A stretch of DNA of 64,000 nucleotides from Streptomyces thermolilacinus SPC6 (GTDB lineage: Bacteria; Actinomycetota; Actinomycetes; Streptomycetales; Streptomycetaceae), in contig NZ_ASHX02000001.1 in NCBI RefSeq assembly GCF_000478605.2, positions 620,001 through 684,000 on the forward strand, read 5' to 3'. Every line of letters starts with the position of its first letter. The first letter of the stretch is position 1. Made by a program: the position numbers and the translations under genes. Below the pieces are notes generated by a model. The model searched no databases and was not told the origin of the DNA. It was given only the letters and a program-made list of their open reading frames with translations. Of this stretch, positions 25,115 through 33,334 are shown in pieces.

Positions 25115-25570
25115 TCAGTCCTCGTCGAAGGTGCCGTCCACGTACACCCACCGCCCGTCCGCCTTCTCGAAGCGGCTGCGCTCCCGCAGGGCCCCCGGCT
25201 CGCCCCGGTGGGTGTAGCGGGCGGTGAAGGTGACCGTGCCGGTCGTGTGGAACAGGGTGCCGTCGGCCGTGCCCTCGATCTCCAGGCCCGTCCACCGCGT
25301 GTCCGGGTCGAAGTCCACCGAGCGCGGCCGGGTGGCCGGCGCCCAGGTGCGCAGCAGGTACGGCTCGTCGTGCACCACGAAGGCGCTGTAGCGGGACCGC
25401 ATGAGCCGCTCGGCCGTGGGGGCGGTCGCCGCGCCCGTGTGGAACCGGCCGCAGCACTCCGCGTACGCGTCGGGCGGCCCGCAGGGGCAGGGCCCCTCCG
25501 GCCGGACGGCGTGGGCCTGGACCCGGGCGGGTGCTGCGGGGGACTTCGGGCGGGGCTTGCGTCGCGACAT
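25115..25570 (-). CDS. YchJ/UPF0225 family protein (SEC-C type zinc motif)
   Basis: A 151-residue protein. CPCGPPDAYAECCGRFHTGA is a SEC-C/YchJ zinc-binding motif (C-x-C...CC). It is followed by AERLMRSRYSAFVVHDEPYLLRTW, GLEIEGTADGTLFHTTGTVTFTARY and a C-terminal WVYVDGTFDED, all typical of UPF0225. The domain after the zinc motif has an NTF2-like fold. ATG at 25570 starts MSRRKPRPKS; the ribosome site is weak. The family function is not established. It overlaps no neighbour. Confidence 0.9.
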   Translation of the reverse strand: MSRRKPRPKSPAAPARVQAHAVRPEGPCPCGPPDAYAECCGRFHTGAATAPTAERLMRSRYSAFVVHDEPYLLRTWAPATRPRSVDFDPDTRWTGLEIEGTADGTLFHTTGTVTFTARYTHRGEPGALRERSRFEKADGRWVYVDGTFDED

Positions 25571-25693
25571 GGGGCCATTGTGCCCGGGGCGGCTTCCGGC
25601 CATTGTGTGCGGCCCGCGCCGCACGACGCTTCCGGGTCCCGGAAGCCGCCCCTATCCTCCTGCGCCTGGTTGCCGACAGGTAAGAGGGGCAGC

Positions 25694-27472
25694 ATGGACC
25701 GTACGGGTACGACACGACGCACGTTCGTGGCGGGCGCGGCCGCCGTCACCGGCACGGGGCTGGCCGGCACCGGCACCGCCCGCGCGGCCGCGCCCCGCCT
25801 CGCGGGCGCCGAGGCGCCGGGAACGGTCGCCGTGCTCGGCGGCGGCGTCGCCGGGCTGACGGCCGCGCACGAACTGGCCGAACGGGGCTTCCACGTCACC
25901 GTGTACGAGCGCCGCGCCCTCGGCGGCAAGGCGCGCAGCATGGACGTCCCCGGCAGCGCCAGGGGCGGGCGCCGCCCCCTCCCGGCCGAGCACGGCTTCC
26001 GCTTCATCCCCGGCATCTACCACAACCTGCCGGACACGATGCGGCGCATCCCCTACCCGGGCAACGCGAACGGCGTGTACGACAACCTGGTGGCGCCCCG
26101 CGAGATGATGATGGCCCGCACGGGCCGCGAGGACCTGCGCTTCCCCATCCCATGGCCCGGCCACCGCCCGGAGGCGCTCACCCTCGACGAGCTGCGCCGC
26201 GCCCTGACCGCCCTGCTCGACACTGCCGCGCATCTGCCCGCGCACGAGGTGGCGTACTTCGTGAACCGGGCGCTCGTCTTCCTGACGAGCTGCCAGGAGC
26301 GGCGCGACGGGCAGTGGGAGCGCGTCCCGTGGTGGGAGTTCACCCGCGCCGCCCGCATGTCCGCCGACTACCAGCGCGTCCTCGCCGTCGGCGTCACCCG
26401 CAACATCGTCGCCACCAAGGCGGAGGAGGCCAGCACCCGCACGGTCGGCACCCTCGGGGAGGCGTTCGTCCTCAACGCGCTCGGCCGGGGCGCGGACGGC
26501 CCGCCGGACCGCATCCTCAACGCGCCGACGAACGAGGCGTGGATCGACCCGTGGGTCGCGCACTTGCGCTCCGTGGGGGTGGAGTTCAGGGTGGGCTGGA
26601 CGCTGCGGGAGATGCGGTACCGGGACGGCGGGATCACCGCCGCGCTGGTCGAGGGCCCGGACGGCGCCCGCCACGCGGTCACGGCGGACCACTACGTCAG
26701 CGCCCTGCCGGTGGAGCACGCCCGCCGCACCTGGGGCGCCGCGCTGCGGGCGGCCGACCCCCGGCTCGCCCGGTGCGACCGGCTGCGCACCGACTGGATG
26801 ACGGGCATCCAGTTCTATCTGACCGAGCGCCCGCCGCTGGTGCGGGGCCATGTGAACTGCGTCGACTCGCCGTGGTCGCTGACGGCCATCGCCCAGGCCC
26901 ACCACTGGACGGGCGGGGACTTCGCGGGCACGTACGGCGACGGCACGGTGGTGGACTGCCTGTCGGTCGACATCTCCGAGTGGGACCGGCCCGGCGTCCT
27001 GTACGGGAAGACGGCCAAGCAGTGCACCCGCGAGCAGGTGGCGCGGGAGGTGTGGGCGCAGCTGAAGGCCGCGCTCAACGACACGGGGAGCCCGGCGCTG
27101 AAGGACGGGGCGCTGCACTCGTGGTTCCTGGACCCGGGCGTGGACGGTCTCGGCACGCCGAACCCGACCAACGAGGACGAGCTGCTGATCCACCCGGTGG
27201 GCACGTTCCACAACCGGCCGGACGCGGCGACGCGGGTGCCGAACTTCTTCCTCGCCGGTGACTACGTGGCCGTCGACATCGACCTGGCGACCATGGAGGG
27301 CGCCAACGCCTCGGCCCGGCAGGCCGTCAACGCCCTGCTGGACCGGACCGGTTCGACGGCGCCGCGCTGCGCGGTCCGCTCCCTGTTCCGTCCGCCGGAG
27401 CTGGAGGCGCTGAAGCGGCACGATCTGGTCCGGTACCGGATGGGCCTGCCGAACGCGCTCGACCTGGGCTGA
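25694..27472 (+). CDS. Tat-exported FAD-dependent amine-oxidase-fold protein
   Basis: A 592-residue flavoprotein of the phytoene desaturase/hydroxysqualene dehydroxylase-like superfamily. TTRRTFVAGAAAVTGTGLAG is a twin-arginine signal peptide. VAVLGGGVAGLTAAHELAERG is the FAD Rossmann motif, GGKARS the second FAD contact, and FFLAGDYVAVDIDLATMEGA the C-terminal FAD motif. Export of a folded flavoprotein fits the Tat signal. Substrate is unknown; carotenoid or terpenoid chemistry is suggested by fold only. ATG at 25694 follows AGAGGGGC. The GH4 gene starts 25 bp downstream and may be co-transcribed. Confidence 0.85.
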   Translation: MDRTGTTRRTFVAGAAAVTGTGLAGTGTARAAAPRLAGAEAPGTVAVLGGGVAGLTAAHELAERGFHVTVYERRALGGKARSMDVPGSARGGRRPLPAEHGFRFIPGIYHNLPDTMRRIPYPGNANGVYDNLVAPREMMMARTGREDLRFPIPWPGHRPEALTLDELRRALTALLDTAAHLPAHEVAYFVNRALVFLTSCQERRDGQWERVPWWEFTRAARMSADYQRVLAVGVTRNIVATKAEEASTRTVGTLGEAFVLNALGRGADGPPDRILNAPTNEAWIDPWVAHLRSVGVEFRVGWTLREMRYRDGGITAALVEGPDGARHAVTADHYVSALPVEHARRTWGAALRAADPRLARCDRLRTDWMTGIQFYLTERPPLVRGHVNCVDSPWSLTAIAQAHHWTGGDFAGTYGDGTVVDCLSVDISEWDRPGVLYGKTAKQCTREQVAREVWAQLKAALNDTGSPALKDGALHSWFLDPGVDGLGTPNPTNEDELLIHPVGTFHNRPDAATRVPNFFLAGDYVAVDIDLATMEGANASARQAVNALLDRTGSTAPRCAVRSLFRPPELEALKRHDLVRYRMGLPNALDLG

Positions 27473-27497
27473 CGGGGGAGGCAGTAGCGTACGGGGC

Positions 27498-28841
27498 ATG
27501 AGGCTGACGATTCTGGGCGGCGGCGGGTTCCGGGTGCCGCTGGTGTACCGGGCGCTGCTGGCCGACCGGGGCGAGGGCCGGGTCACCCGGGTCGTCCTGC
27601 ACGACGTGGACGGCGCCCGGCTGGCGGCGATCGGCCGGGTGCTGGCCGATCAGGCGGAGGCCGTCCCCGACGCGCCGCGCGTGACCGTGACGACCGACCT
27701 GGAAGAGGCGCTGCGCGGCGCCGACTTCGTGTTCTCCGCGATCCGCGTCGGGGGTCTCGCGGGCCGGGCAGCCGACGAGCGGGTGGCGCTCGCCGAGGGG
27801 GTGCTGGGCCAGGAGACGGTCGGCGCGGGCGGCATCGCGTACGGGCTGCGGACCGTGCCGGTGGCCGTGGACATCGCCCGGCGCGTGGCGCGGCTGGCGC
27901 CGGACGCCTGGGTCATCAACTTCACCAATCCCGCGGGCCTGGTGACGGAGGCGATGGCGCGGGTGCTGGGCGACCGGGTCGTGGGCATCTGCGACTCGCC
28001 GGTGGGCCTGGGCCGCCGCGTGGCGCGGGTGGCGGGCGCCGACCCGGACCGGGTGTGGGTGGACTACGCGGGCCTCAACCACCTGGGCTGGCTGCGCGGG
28101 CTGCGGGTGGACGGGCGGGACCTGCTGCCGGGGCTGCTGGCGGACGAGGAGGCGCTCGGCTCGTTCGAGGAGGGCCGGCTGTTCGGCGCCGCGTGGCTGC
28201 GGTCGCTGGGGGCGGTCCCCAACGAGTACCTGCACTACTACTACGCCAACCGCGAGACCGTACGCGCCTACCGGGACGCCGGGCGGACGCGCGGGGCGTA
28301 CCTGCGCGACCAGCAGGCCGGGTTCTACGCGGCGGCCGCCCGCCCCGAGGTGCGGGCCCTGGACGCGTGGCGGCGCGCCCTCGCGGAGCGGGAGGCCACG
28401 TACATGGCCGCGAACCGGGAGGCGGCCGGGGACACGGGGGGCCGCGCGGCGGAGGACCTGGAGCCCGGCGGGTACGAGCGGGTGGCGCTCGCGCTGATGC
28501 GGGCCGTCGCGCGCGACGAGCGGGCCACGCTGATCCTGAACGTCCGCAACCGGTCGGCGCTGCCGGGGCTCGACGCGGACGCGGTGGTGGAGGTGCCGTG
28601 CCTGGTGGACGCGAACGGAGCCCATCCGGTGTCGGTGGCGCCGCTGCCGTACCACGCGCTGGGTCTGGTGGCCGCGGTGAAGGCGGTGGAGCGGGAGGTG
28701 CTCGCGGCGGCGGAGAGCGGGTCGCGTGAGGCGGCGGTGAAGGCGTTCGCCCTGCACCCGCTGGTCGATTCGGTGGCCGTCGCGCGGCGGCTGCTGGACG
28801 CGTACCGCGCGGAGCACCCGGGGCTCGCCTACCTGGCCTGA
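27498..28841 (+). CDS. Glycoside hydrolase family 4 (6-phospho-beta-glucosidase type)
   Basis: A 447-residue NAD+- and Mn2+-dependent glycosidase. MRLTILGGGGFRVPLVYRAL is the Rossmann start. Family motifs are FSAIRVGGLAGRAADERVAL, QETVGAGG, INFTNPAGLVTEA (Asn ligand), GICDSP (metal-binding Cys) and YAGLNHLGWLRGL (His ligand). The set resembles the 6-phospho-beta-glucosidase subgroup (CelF/BglT) rather than alpha-galactosidases. No PTS or sugar ABC transporter genes are nearby, so the substrate source is unclear. It converges on the methyltransferase gene over a 10-bp-stem terminator. Confidence 0.92.
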   Translation: MRLTILGGGGFRVPLVYRALLADRGEGRVTRVVLHDVDGARLAAIGRVLADQAEAVPDAPRVTVTTDLEEALRGADFVFSAIRVGGLAGRAADERVALAEGVLGQETVGAGGIAYGLRTVPVAVDIARRVARLAPDAWVINFTNPAGLVTEAMARVLGDRVVGICDSPVGLGRRVARVAGADPDRVWVDYAGLNHLGWLRGLRVDGRDLLPGLLADEEALGSFEEGRLFGAAWLRSLGAVPNEYLHYYYANRETVRAYRDAGRTRGAYLRDQQAGFYAAAARPEVRALDAWRRALAEREATYMAANREAAGDTGGRAAEDLEPGGYERVALALMRAVARDERATLILNVRNRSALPGLDADAVVEVPCLVDANGAHPVSVAPLPYHALGLVAAVKAVEREVLAAAESGSREAAVKAFALHPLVDSVAVARRLLDAYRAEHPGLAYLA

Positions 28842-28888
28842 CGCGCCGTCGGCCGCGCGGTCCCGGCTCGGCTGGTTCGGCGGGCCGT

Positions 28889-28920
28889 CCGGCCGCGCTC
28901 CTGTGCGGGGGCGCGGCCGG
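28889..28920. terminator. Bidirectional terminator, 10-bp perfect stem
   Basis: CCGGCCGCGC (28889-28898) pairs with GCGCGGCCGG (28911-28920) over a 12-base loop, between the convergent GH4 and methyltransferase genes. Confidence 0.75.
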
Positions 28921-28953
28921 GTCGGCGGGAGGCTTGCGGCCTGGACGGCTGGG

Positions 28954-29787
28954 TCACGGCTTGCGGGCGACGCCCGCGTACCCCGGGATGGGTTCGTCCC
29001 CGGCGACCGGGATGGGCTCGCCCAGCTCCGGGTGCCAGTCGGCGGTGAGCGTCACACCCGGCTCGACCAGCTCCAGGCCGTCGAAGAAGCGGGTCAGCTC
29101 CTCGCGGGTGCGGGGCCGCAGGGTGAGACCGCGCTTCTGGTACATGGCGCGGGCCTTCGCGGCGCCGTCCGGGTCGAACTCGCTGGTGACGTGCGACAGG
29201 ACGACGTAGCTGCCCGGCGCGAGCCGCTCGACCAGCCGGGCCACCAGCTCGTACGCGCCGTCCTCGTCGTCCACGAAGTGGAGCAGCGCCAGCATGGACA
29301 GCGCGATGGGCTGCGTGAAGTCGAGGACGTCGCCCGCGCGTTCCAGGATGGTCCGCGGGTCGCGGGCGTCGGCCTGGATGTACGCGGTGGCGCCCTCCGG
29401 CGTGGAGCGCAGCAGCGCCTCGGCGTGGGCGAGGACGATCGGGTCGTTGTCGCAGTAGACGATCCGGGAATCGGGCGCGACCTGCTGGGCTATCTGGTGG
29501 AGGTTGGGCTCGGTGGGGATCCCGGTGCCGATGTCCAGGTACTGGCGGACGCCCGCCTTGCCGAGCCAGCGGGTCGCGCGGTGCATGAACGCCCGGTTCA
29601 CGCGGGCCATGTCGCGGCCGCGGGCGTCGATGGTGAGGAGCTGGCGGGCCATCTCCTCGTCGACCGGGTAGTTGTCCTTGCCGCCGAGGAACCAGTCGTA
29701 CATCCGGGCGGGATGCGGCTTGCTCGTGTCGATCCGTACGCCACCTGCGGTGGGTACGCCGTCGGTGGCGGTGTCGTTCCCGGTCAT
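28954..29787 (-). CDS. SAM-dependent methyltransferase, Methyltransf_19 (DUF574) family
   Basis: A 277-residue member of the large actinomycete family with the constant opening DTSKPHPARMYDWFLGGKDNYPVDEE. YLDIGTGIPTEPNLHQIAQ is the SAM-binding motif I, and RIVYCDNDPIVLAHAEALL the acidic loop. RPRTREELTRFFDGLELVEPGV follows near the C-terminus. Streptomycetes have many paralogues, often beside Xre/DUF397 genes, as here. Substrates are unknown. The ATG at 29787 follows CTGGAGCAG. Confidence 0.92.
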   Translation of the reverse strand: MTGNDTATDGVPTAGGVRIDTSKPHPARMYDWFLGGKDNYPVDEEMARQLLTIDARGRDMARVNRAFMHRATRWLGKAGVRQYLDIGTGIPTEPNLHQIAQQVAPDSRIVYCDNDPIVLAHAEALLRSTPEGATAYIQADARDPRTILERAGDVLDFTQPIALSMLALLHFVDDEDGAYELVARLVERLAPGSYVVLSHVTSEFDPDGAAKARAMYQKRGLTLRPRTREELTRFFDGLELVEPGVTLTADWHPELGEPIPVAGDEPIPGYAGVARKP

Positions 29788-29896
29788 CGGCTGCTCCAGG
29801 GTCGGGGTCGGTACATGCTCGGCGTCTCGGGCGTTCCGGTGCGCGCGGGTGCGCCGCGTGGCAACACCGTGACGGACGACACTGTATGACTGTGGG

Positions 29897-30133
29897 TCAG
29901 GTGAGGAGGAAGTCGGCCTGTCCGGACTTGGCGCCCTGGATGAAGGCGGCGATCTCCCCGGGGGTGTAGATGAGGGCGGGGCCGTCCGGATCGGCGGACT
30001 GGCGCACCGCGACCCTGCCGTCGGCCAGCTTCATGGCCTCGATGCAGTTGCCGCCGTTGCCGCCGCTCCACGGCTTGTGCCACCCCTCGGCGCCGAGGTC
30101 GGCGGCGGGCATGCCGTTGTATATGCGAACCAT
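29897..30133 (-). CDS. DUF397 protein
   Basis: A 78-residue DUF397 protein: WHKPWSGGNGGNCIEAMKLADG, VAVRQSADPDGPALIYTPGEIAAFI and GAKSGQADFLL are the family landmarks. Its ATG directly follows the stop codon of the Xre gene with no base between, after AAGGAGCTG, so translation is coupled. DUF397 proteins occur next to Scr1/DUF5753 regulators and control antibiotic production and development; some have been proposed to behave as toxin-antitoxin-like pairs. Direct biochemical function is not settled. Confidence 0.93.
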   Translation of the reverse strand: MVRIYNGMPAADLGAEGWHKPWSGGNGGNCIEAMKLADGRVAVRQSADPDGPALIYTPGEIAAFIQGAKSGQADFLLT

Positions 30134-31000
30134 TCACAGCTCCTTGCGGAAAGCCCGGAGGATTTCCTTCGTGCGTTGTGCGGTGGCGGCCTGCGCCGCC
30201 ATGCGGTCCATGACCTCGAGGTGGGAGGCCACCTCGGGGCGCGCGTCGAGGTAGACGGCGCCGGTCAGGTACTCGCTGTAGACCATGTCCGGCAGTTCGG
30301 GCACGGCGAACCGGAAGAGGACGAAGGGGCCGTACGTGCCGGGGTGGTGCCCCGTGGCGAACTCGGCCACCTGCAGGGTGACATGAGGCAGTTCCGCCGC
30401 TTCGGCCAGCCGGTCGAGCTGGGCGCGCATGAGCGCGGGACCGGTGCCGGGCGGGCGGCGCCGCAGCACCGTCTCGTCCATGATGACCCAGAACTTCGGG
30501 GCGTCGTCGCGCGTGAGCAGCCCCTGCCGCTCCATCCGCAGCGCGACATGGCGCTCGATGTCCTCGGGGCTGACCTGGCCGACGGCGCCCGCGCGCAGCA
30601 CGGCCCTGGCGTAGTCCTCGGTCTGGAGGAGCCCGGGGACGAAGTGCGGTTCGTAGGCGCGGATGAGGCTCGCGGCGCCCTCCAGGCTGACGTACATGCT
30701 GAACCAGCCGGGCAGCACGTCGTGGAACCGCTGCCACCAGCCGGGCTTGTTGGCGTCCTCGGCGAGCCGTACGAAACCGGCCGCCTCGTCGGGATCGACC
30801 CCGTACGCCTGGAGGAGCAGCTGCACATAGGGGATCTTGAGGGCCACTTCGGCCGTCTCCATCCGGCGGACGGTCGCCGGGGCCACGTGCAGGACCTTGG
30901 CGGCTTCCTCCCGCTTCAGCCCCGCCCGCTCCCGAAGATCCTGGAGTCTCCTGCCCAGTACGACCTGTCCCACCGTGGGGGCGGACCGCGGCTCGCTCAC
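30134..31000 (-). CDS. Xre-family regulator with DUF5753 (Scr1/WhiJ type)
   Basis: A 288-residue DNA-binding protein. Residues about 11-66 are the helix-turn-helix (LGRRLQDLRERAGLKREEAAK, VAPATVRRMETAEVA). Residues about 95-270 are DUF5753: WFSMYVSLEGAASLIRAYEPHFVPGLLQTEDYARAVL and the tail PDMVYSEYLTGAVYLDARPEV. The GTG at 31000 follows GGGAGGTC. With the DUF397 gene fused to its stop and the divergent HATPase gene, it forms the WhiJ-type module repeated many times in Streptomyces chromosomes. The ligand sensed by DUF5753 is unknown. Confidence 0.93.
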   Translation of the reverse strand: MSEPRSAPTVGQVVLGRRLQDLRERAGLKREEAAKVLHVAPATVRRMETAEVALKIPYVQLLLQAYGVDPDEAAGFVRLAEDANKPGWWQRFHDVLPGWFSMYVSLEGAASLIRAYEPHFVPGLLQTEDYARAVLRAGAVGQVSPEDIERHVALRMERQGLLTRDDAPKFWVIMDETVLRRRPPGTGPALMRAQLDRLAEAAELPHVTLQVAEFATGHHPGTYGPFVLFRFAVPELPDMVYSEYLTGAVYLDARPEVASHLEVMDRMAAQAATAQRTKEILRAFRKEL

Positions 31001-31214
31001 TTCTGACCTCCCACGCGCTTTTTCGTTGAGTGTGCCATGTGACGGCCAGAGAGAACACAGCACTCTGCAATTTTCACAGTGCCTCTTGCCAAGTGTCCTC
31101 GACGGGAGGAAAGTATTCCGATGAACCAGTCGGTGAACCAGTTCACGCGGCTGCCGCGCGCTCTGCCCCGGGGAGATGCGGCGTACGGCGCCGCTCCCAT
31201 GTGAGGAATCGGTC

Positions 31215-31745
31215 GTGGCACCTGGTAATGCGCTCACCCCCCAGCTCATAGCCGCTCGACCGGTGACCCCCAGTACACAGCCCCAGGGCCTGCCGCTGAC
31301 CCCGCGCCCCTACGCGCACGCCTTCCCGGTCCACACGCCGGACGTCCGCCGCTTCGCGTTCGAGCTGCCCGCCCGAGCCGAGTCCGTCGCCAGGGCCCGC
31401 CGGCTCGTCGTGGAGCGCCTCACGATGTGGGGCCTGGCCGGCGACGTGCGCGACACGGCCGAGCTGGTCGTCTCCGAGCTGTTCACCAACGCCGTCGTCC
31501 ACACCGCGAGCGGCCGCGTCGTGTGCGAGCTGCGCGACCGGGGCGAGCACGTGCGGATCGCCGTCCACGACGAGGGCTGCCGGGTGACCGGGCCGCGGCT
31601 GCGCACGGCGGACCGGGAGGAGTGCGGCCGGGGGCTGCTGCTCGTGGACGCCATGTGCAGCGCCTGGGGCAGCCACGACACGCGGCACGGGGCGGGGCGT
31701 GTCGTCTGGGCGGAGCTGGTCCACGACACGGCGGAACCATGCTGA
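31215..31745 (+). CDS. ATP-binding (HATPase_c) anti-sigma-type regulatory protein
   Basis: A 176-residue protein with the RsbW/SpoIIAB-like GHKL fold. Residues 86-97 (VVSELFTNAVVHT) are the N-box with the Mg/ATP Asn92, HDEGCRV the G1 box, and GRGLLLVDAM the G2 box. A 40-residue Pro-rich leader precedes the domain. GTG at 31215 follows GTGAGGAATC. It is divergent from the Xre/DUF397 pair and completes the WhiJ-type trio. No sigma factor or anti-anti-sigma gene lies nearby, so a classical anti-sigma partner is not evident; the protein may act on the Xre regulator. Confidence 0.85.
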   Translation: MAPGNALTPQLIAARPVTPSTQPQGLPLTPRPYAHAFPVHTPDVRRFAFELPARAESVARARRLVVERLTMWGLAGDVRDTAELVVSELFTNAVVHTASGRVVCELRDRGEHVRIAVHDEGCRVTGPRLRTADREECGRGLLLVDAMCSAWGSHDTRHGAGRVVWAELVHDTAEPC

Positions 31746-32200
31746 GGTCGATGGTGTCCCTGCTGTCCGCGCACGTCCCGCACGGCGGGACGGCACCGCA
31801 CGGCCGCCGGGGGGACGGCGCGCCCCGCGAGGAGTCGCTCGGCGAGGTCCAGCTGACCCCGCCGCCGCACCTGCCCGCCACGCTGGGCTGCGACGCGGTC
31901 GGCGTGCCCGCGCGGCACGGGATGCGGCTGCTGAGCAGGCTGCCGGGCAACGGATGCGTGTTCGCCGACTCCGACTGGTGGTGGTGGCTCGTCCCGGCCG
32001 GTTCGGACGCGGACCTGCGCTGGCCGCTGCCCGCCTGCTACGCGCCCGGCGGTTACGTCCCCGACCGGCGCCCGCGCCTGATGCGGCGGCTGGGCGCGAC
32101 GTCCCCTTACACCCCGCCCATCCCCCTGTACCTCATGGTCTGCCAGCTCACCGGCACGGCCCCGGCGTGGACGGTGCCGGACGTGGGGTCGCGCCTCTGA
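31739..32200 (+). CDS. Hypothetical protein, Trp-rich core, coupled to the ATPase gene
   Basis: A 153-residue protein with no recognised domain. Its ATG at 31739 lies 7 bases inside the end of the ATPase gene; an ATG at 31751 with GAGG upstream is an alternative. Notable features are TPPPHLPATLGCDAVGVPAR, GNGCVFADSDWWWWLVPAGSD and a proline-rich tail TSPYTPPIPLYLMVCQL. Overlap implies that it belongs to the same transcript as the ATPase and may be part of the module. Function cannot be assigned. Confidence 0.7.
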   Translation: MLRSMVSLLSAHVPHGGTAPHGRRGDGAPREESLGEVQLTPPPHLPATLGCDAVGVPARHGMRLLSRLPGNGCVFADSDWWWWLVPAGSDADLRWPLPACYAPGGYVPDRRPRLMRRLGATSPYTPPIPLYLMVCQLTGTAPAWTVPDVGSRL

Positions 32201-32290
32201 CACGGCCGCACCGGCGTGCGCGTCGGCCTTCACGCGTGTGCGGGCGGGCTCCGCGGGTGCGTGGGGGCGGGTTCGTCTACGGTCACGGGC

Positions 32291-33217
32291 ATGACGACCG
32301 CCGCTCCCCCGCTCGCCGACGTCCTCGCCTCCCCCGCCGCCGCGCTCGTGCTCGACGGCGGGCTCTCCAACCAGCTGGAGGCCGCCGGGTACGACCTCGG
32401 CGACGACCTGTGGTCGGCCCGGCTGCTCGCCGAGGAACCGGAGGCGCTGGTCGCGGCGCACCGGGCGTACTACGAGGCCGGGGCCGACGTGGTGACGACC
32501 GCCGGTTACCAGGCCACCTTCGAGGGGTTCGCCCGCCGGGGCATCGGCCACGACCGCGCCGCCCGGCTGCTGGCGCTCAGTGTGGACCTGGCCCGCGAAG
32601 CTGCCCGCCAGGCACGCGGGGCGGGGGTGGCACGGCCGCTGTGGGTGGCCGCGTCCGCCGGGCCGTACGGGGCGATGCTCGCCGACGGGTCGGAGTACCG
32701 GGGCCGGTACGGGCTGGGCGTCGCCGCCCTGGAGGCGTTCCACCGGCCGCGCCTGGAGGCCATGGCGGCGGCCGGGCCCGACATCCTGGCTCTGGAGACC
32801 GTGCCGGACGCCGACGAGGCGCGGGCCCTGCTGCGGGCGGTGCGCGGCCTGGGCGTACCGGCCTGGCTGTCGTACACCGTCAGCGGGGAGCGGACACGGG
32901 CGGGCCAGCCGCTGGAGGAGGCGTTCGGGCTGCTGGCCGACGCGGACGAGATCGTCGCGGCCGGGGTGAACTGCTGCGCCCCCGGGGACGCGCCGCGGGC
33001 GGTGGAGGTGGCGGCGCGGGTGACGGGCAAGCCGGTGGTCGTGTACCCGAACAGCGGCGAGGCGTGGGACGCGGCGGCGGGCGGCTGGTACGGCCCGTGC
33101 ACGTTCTCGGCCGACCGGGCGGAGGAGTGGCGGGCGGCGGGGGCGCGGCTGATCGGCGGCTGCTGCCGGGTCGGCCCGGACGCGATCGCCGCCGTGGCGG
33201 AGCGGCTGCGGGGGTAG
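32291..33217 (+). CDS. mmuM: Homocysteine S-methyltransferase
   Basis: A 308-residue enzyme that transfers a methyl group from S-methylmethionine (or SAM) to homocysteine to give methionine. The zinc ligands are in place: Cys228/Cys229 in AGVNCCAPGD and Cys291/Cys292 in IGGCCRVGP. LVLDGGLSNQLEAAGYDL is the typical N-terminus of the pterin-independent MmuM branch. Length is normal. ATG at 32291 is chosen because the sequence upstream is unlike protein. The LacI gene lies 117 bp downstream; no SMM permease gene is adjacent. Confidence 0.93.
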   Translation: MTTAAPPLADVLASPAAALVLDGGLSNQLEAAGYDLGDDLWSARLLAEEPEALVAAHRAYYEAGADVVTTAGYQATFEGFARRGIGHDRAARLLALSVDLAREAARQARGAGVARPLWVAASAGPYGAMLADGSEYRGRYGLGVAALEAFHRPRLEAMAAAGPDILALETVPDADEARALLRAVRGLGVPAWLSYTVSGERTRAGQPLEEAFGLLADADEIVAAGVNCCAPGDAPRAVEVAARVTGKPVVVYPNSGEAWDAAAGGWYGPCTFSADRAEEWRAAGARLIGGCCRVGPDAIAAVAERLRG

Positions 33218-33301
33218 CACCGGACGCGCGTGAAAAGCGATCACGGCCAACGCACGGGTCTTCCCGGCGACTTGGGCCGCGCCTAGGGTGTGAAGCGGAT
33301 A

Positions 33302-33313
33302 GGAAGCGCTTAC
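33302..33313 (+). promoter_or_regulatory. LacI-type operator in front of the LacI gene
   Basis: GGAAGCGCTTAC contains the perfect eight-base palindrome AAGCGCTT with a central CG, the usual core of LacI-family operators. It ends 21 bp before the ATG at 33335 and suggests autoregulation. Confidence 0.6.
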
Positions 33314-33334
33314 TGCGACCGTCGGAGGATCGCC

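Noticed and set aside
29897..31745. Reading the Xre/DUF397/ATPase genes as a phage-defence island
   Set aside because: No nuclease, effector, recombinase or mobile-element gene is present; the set fits the common WhiJ-type regulatory module.
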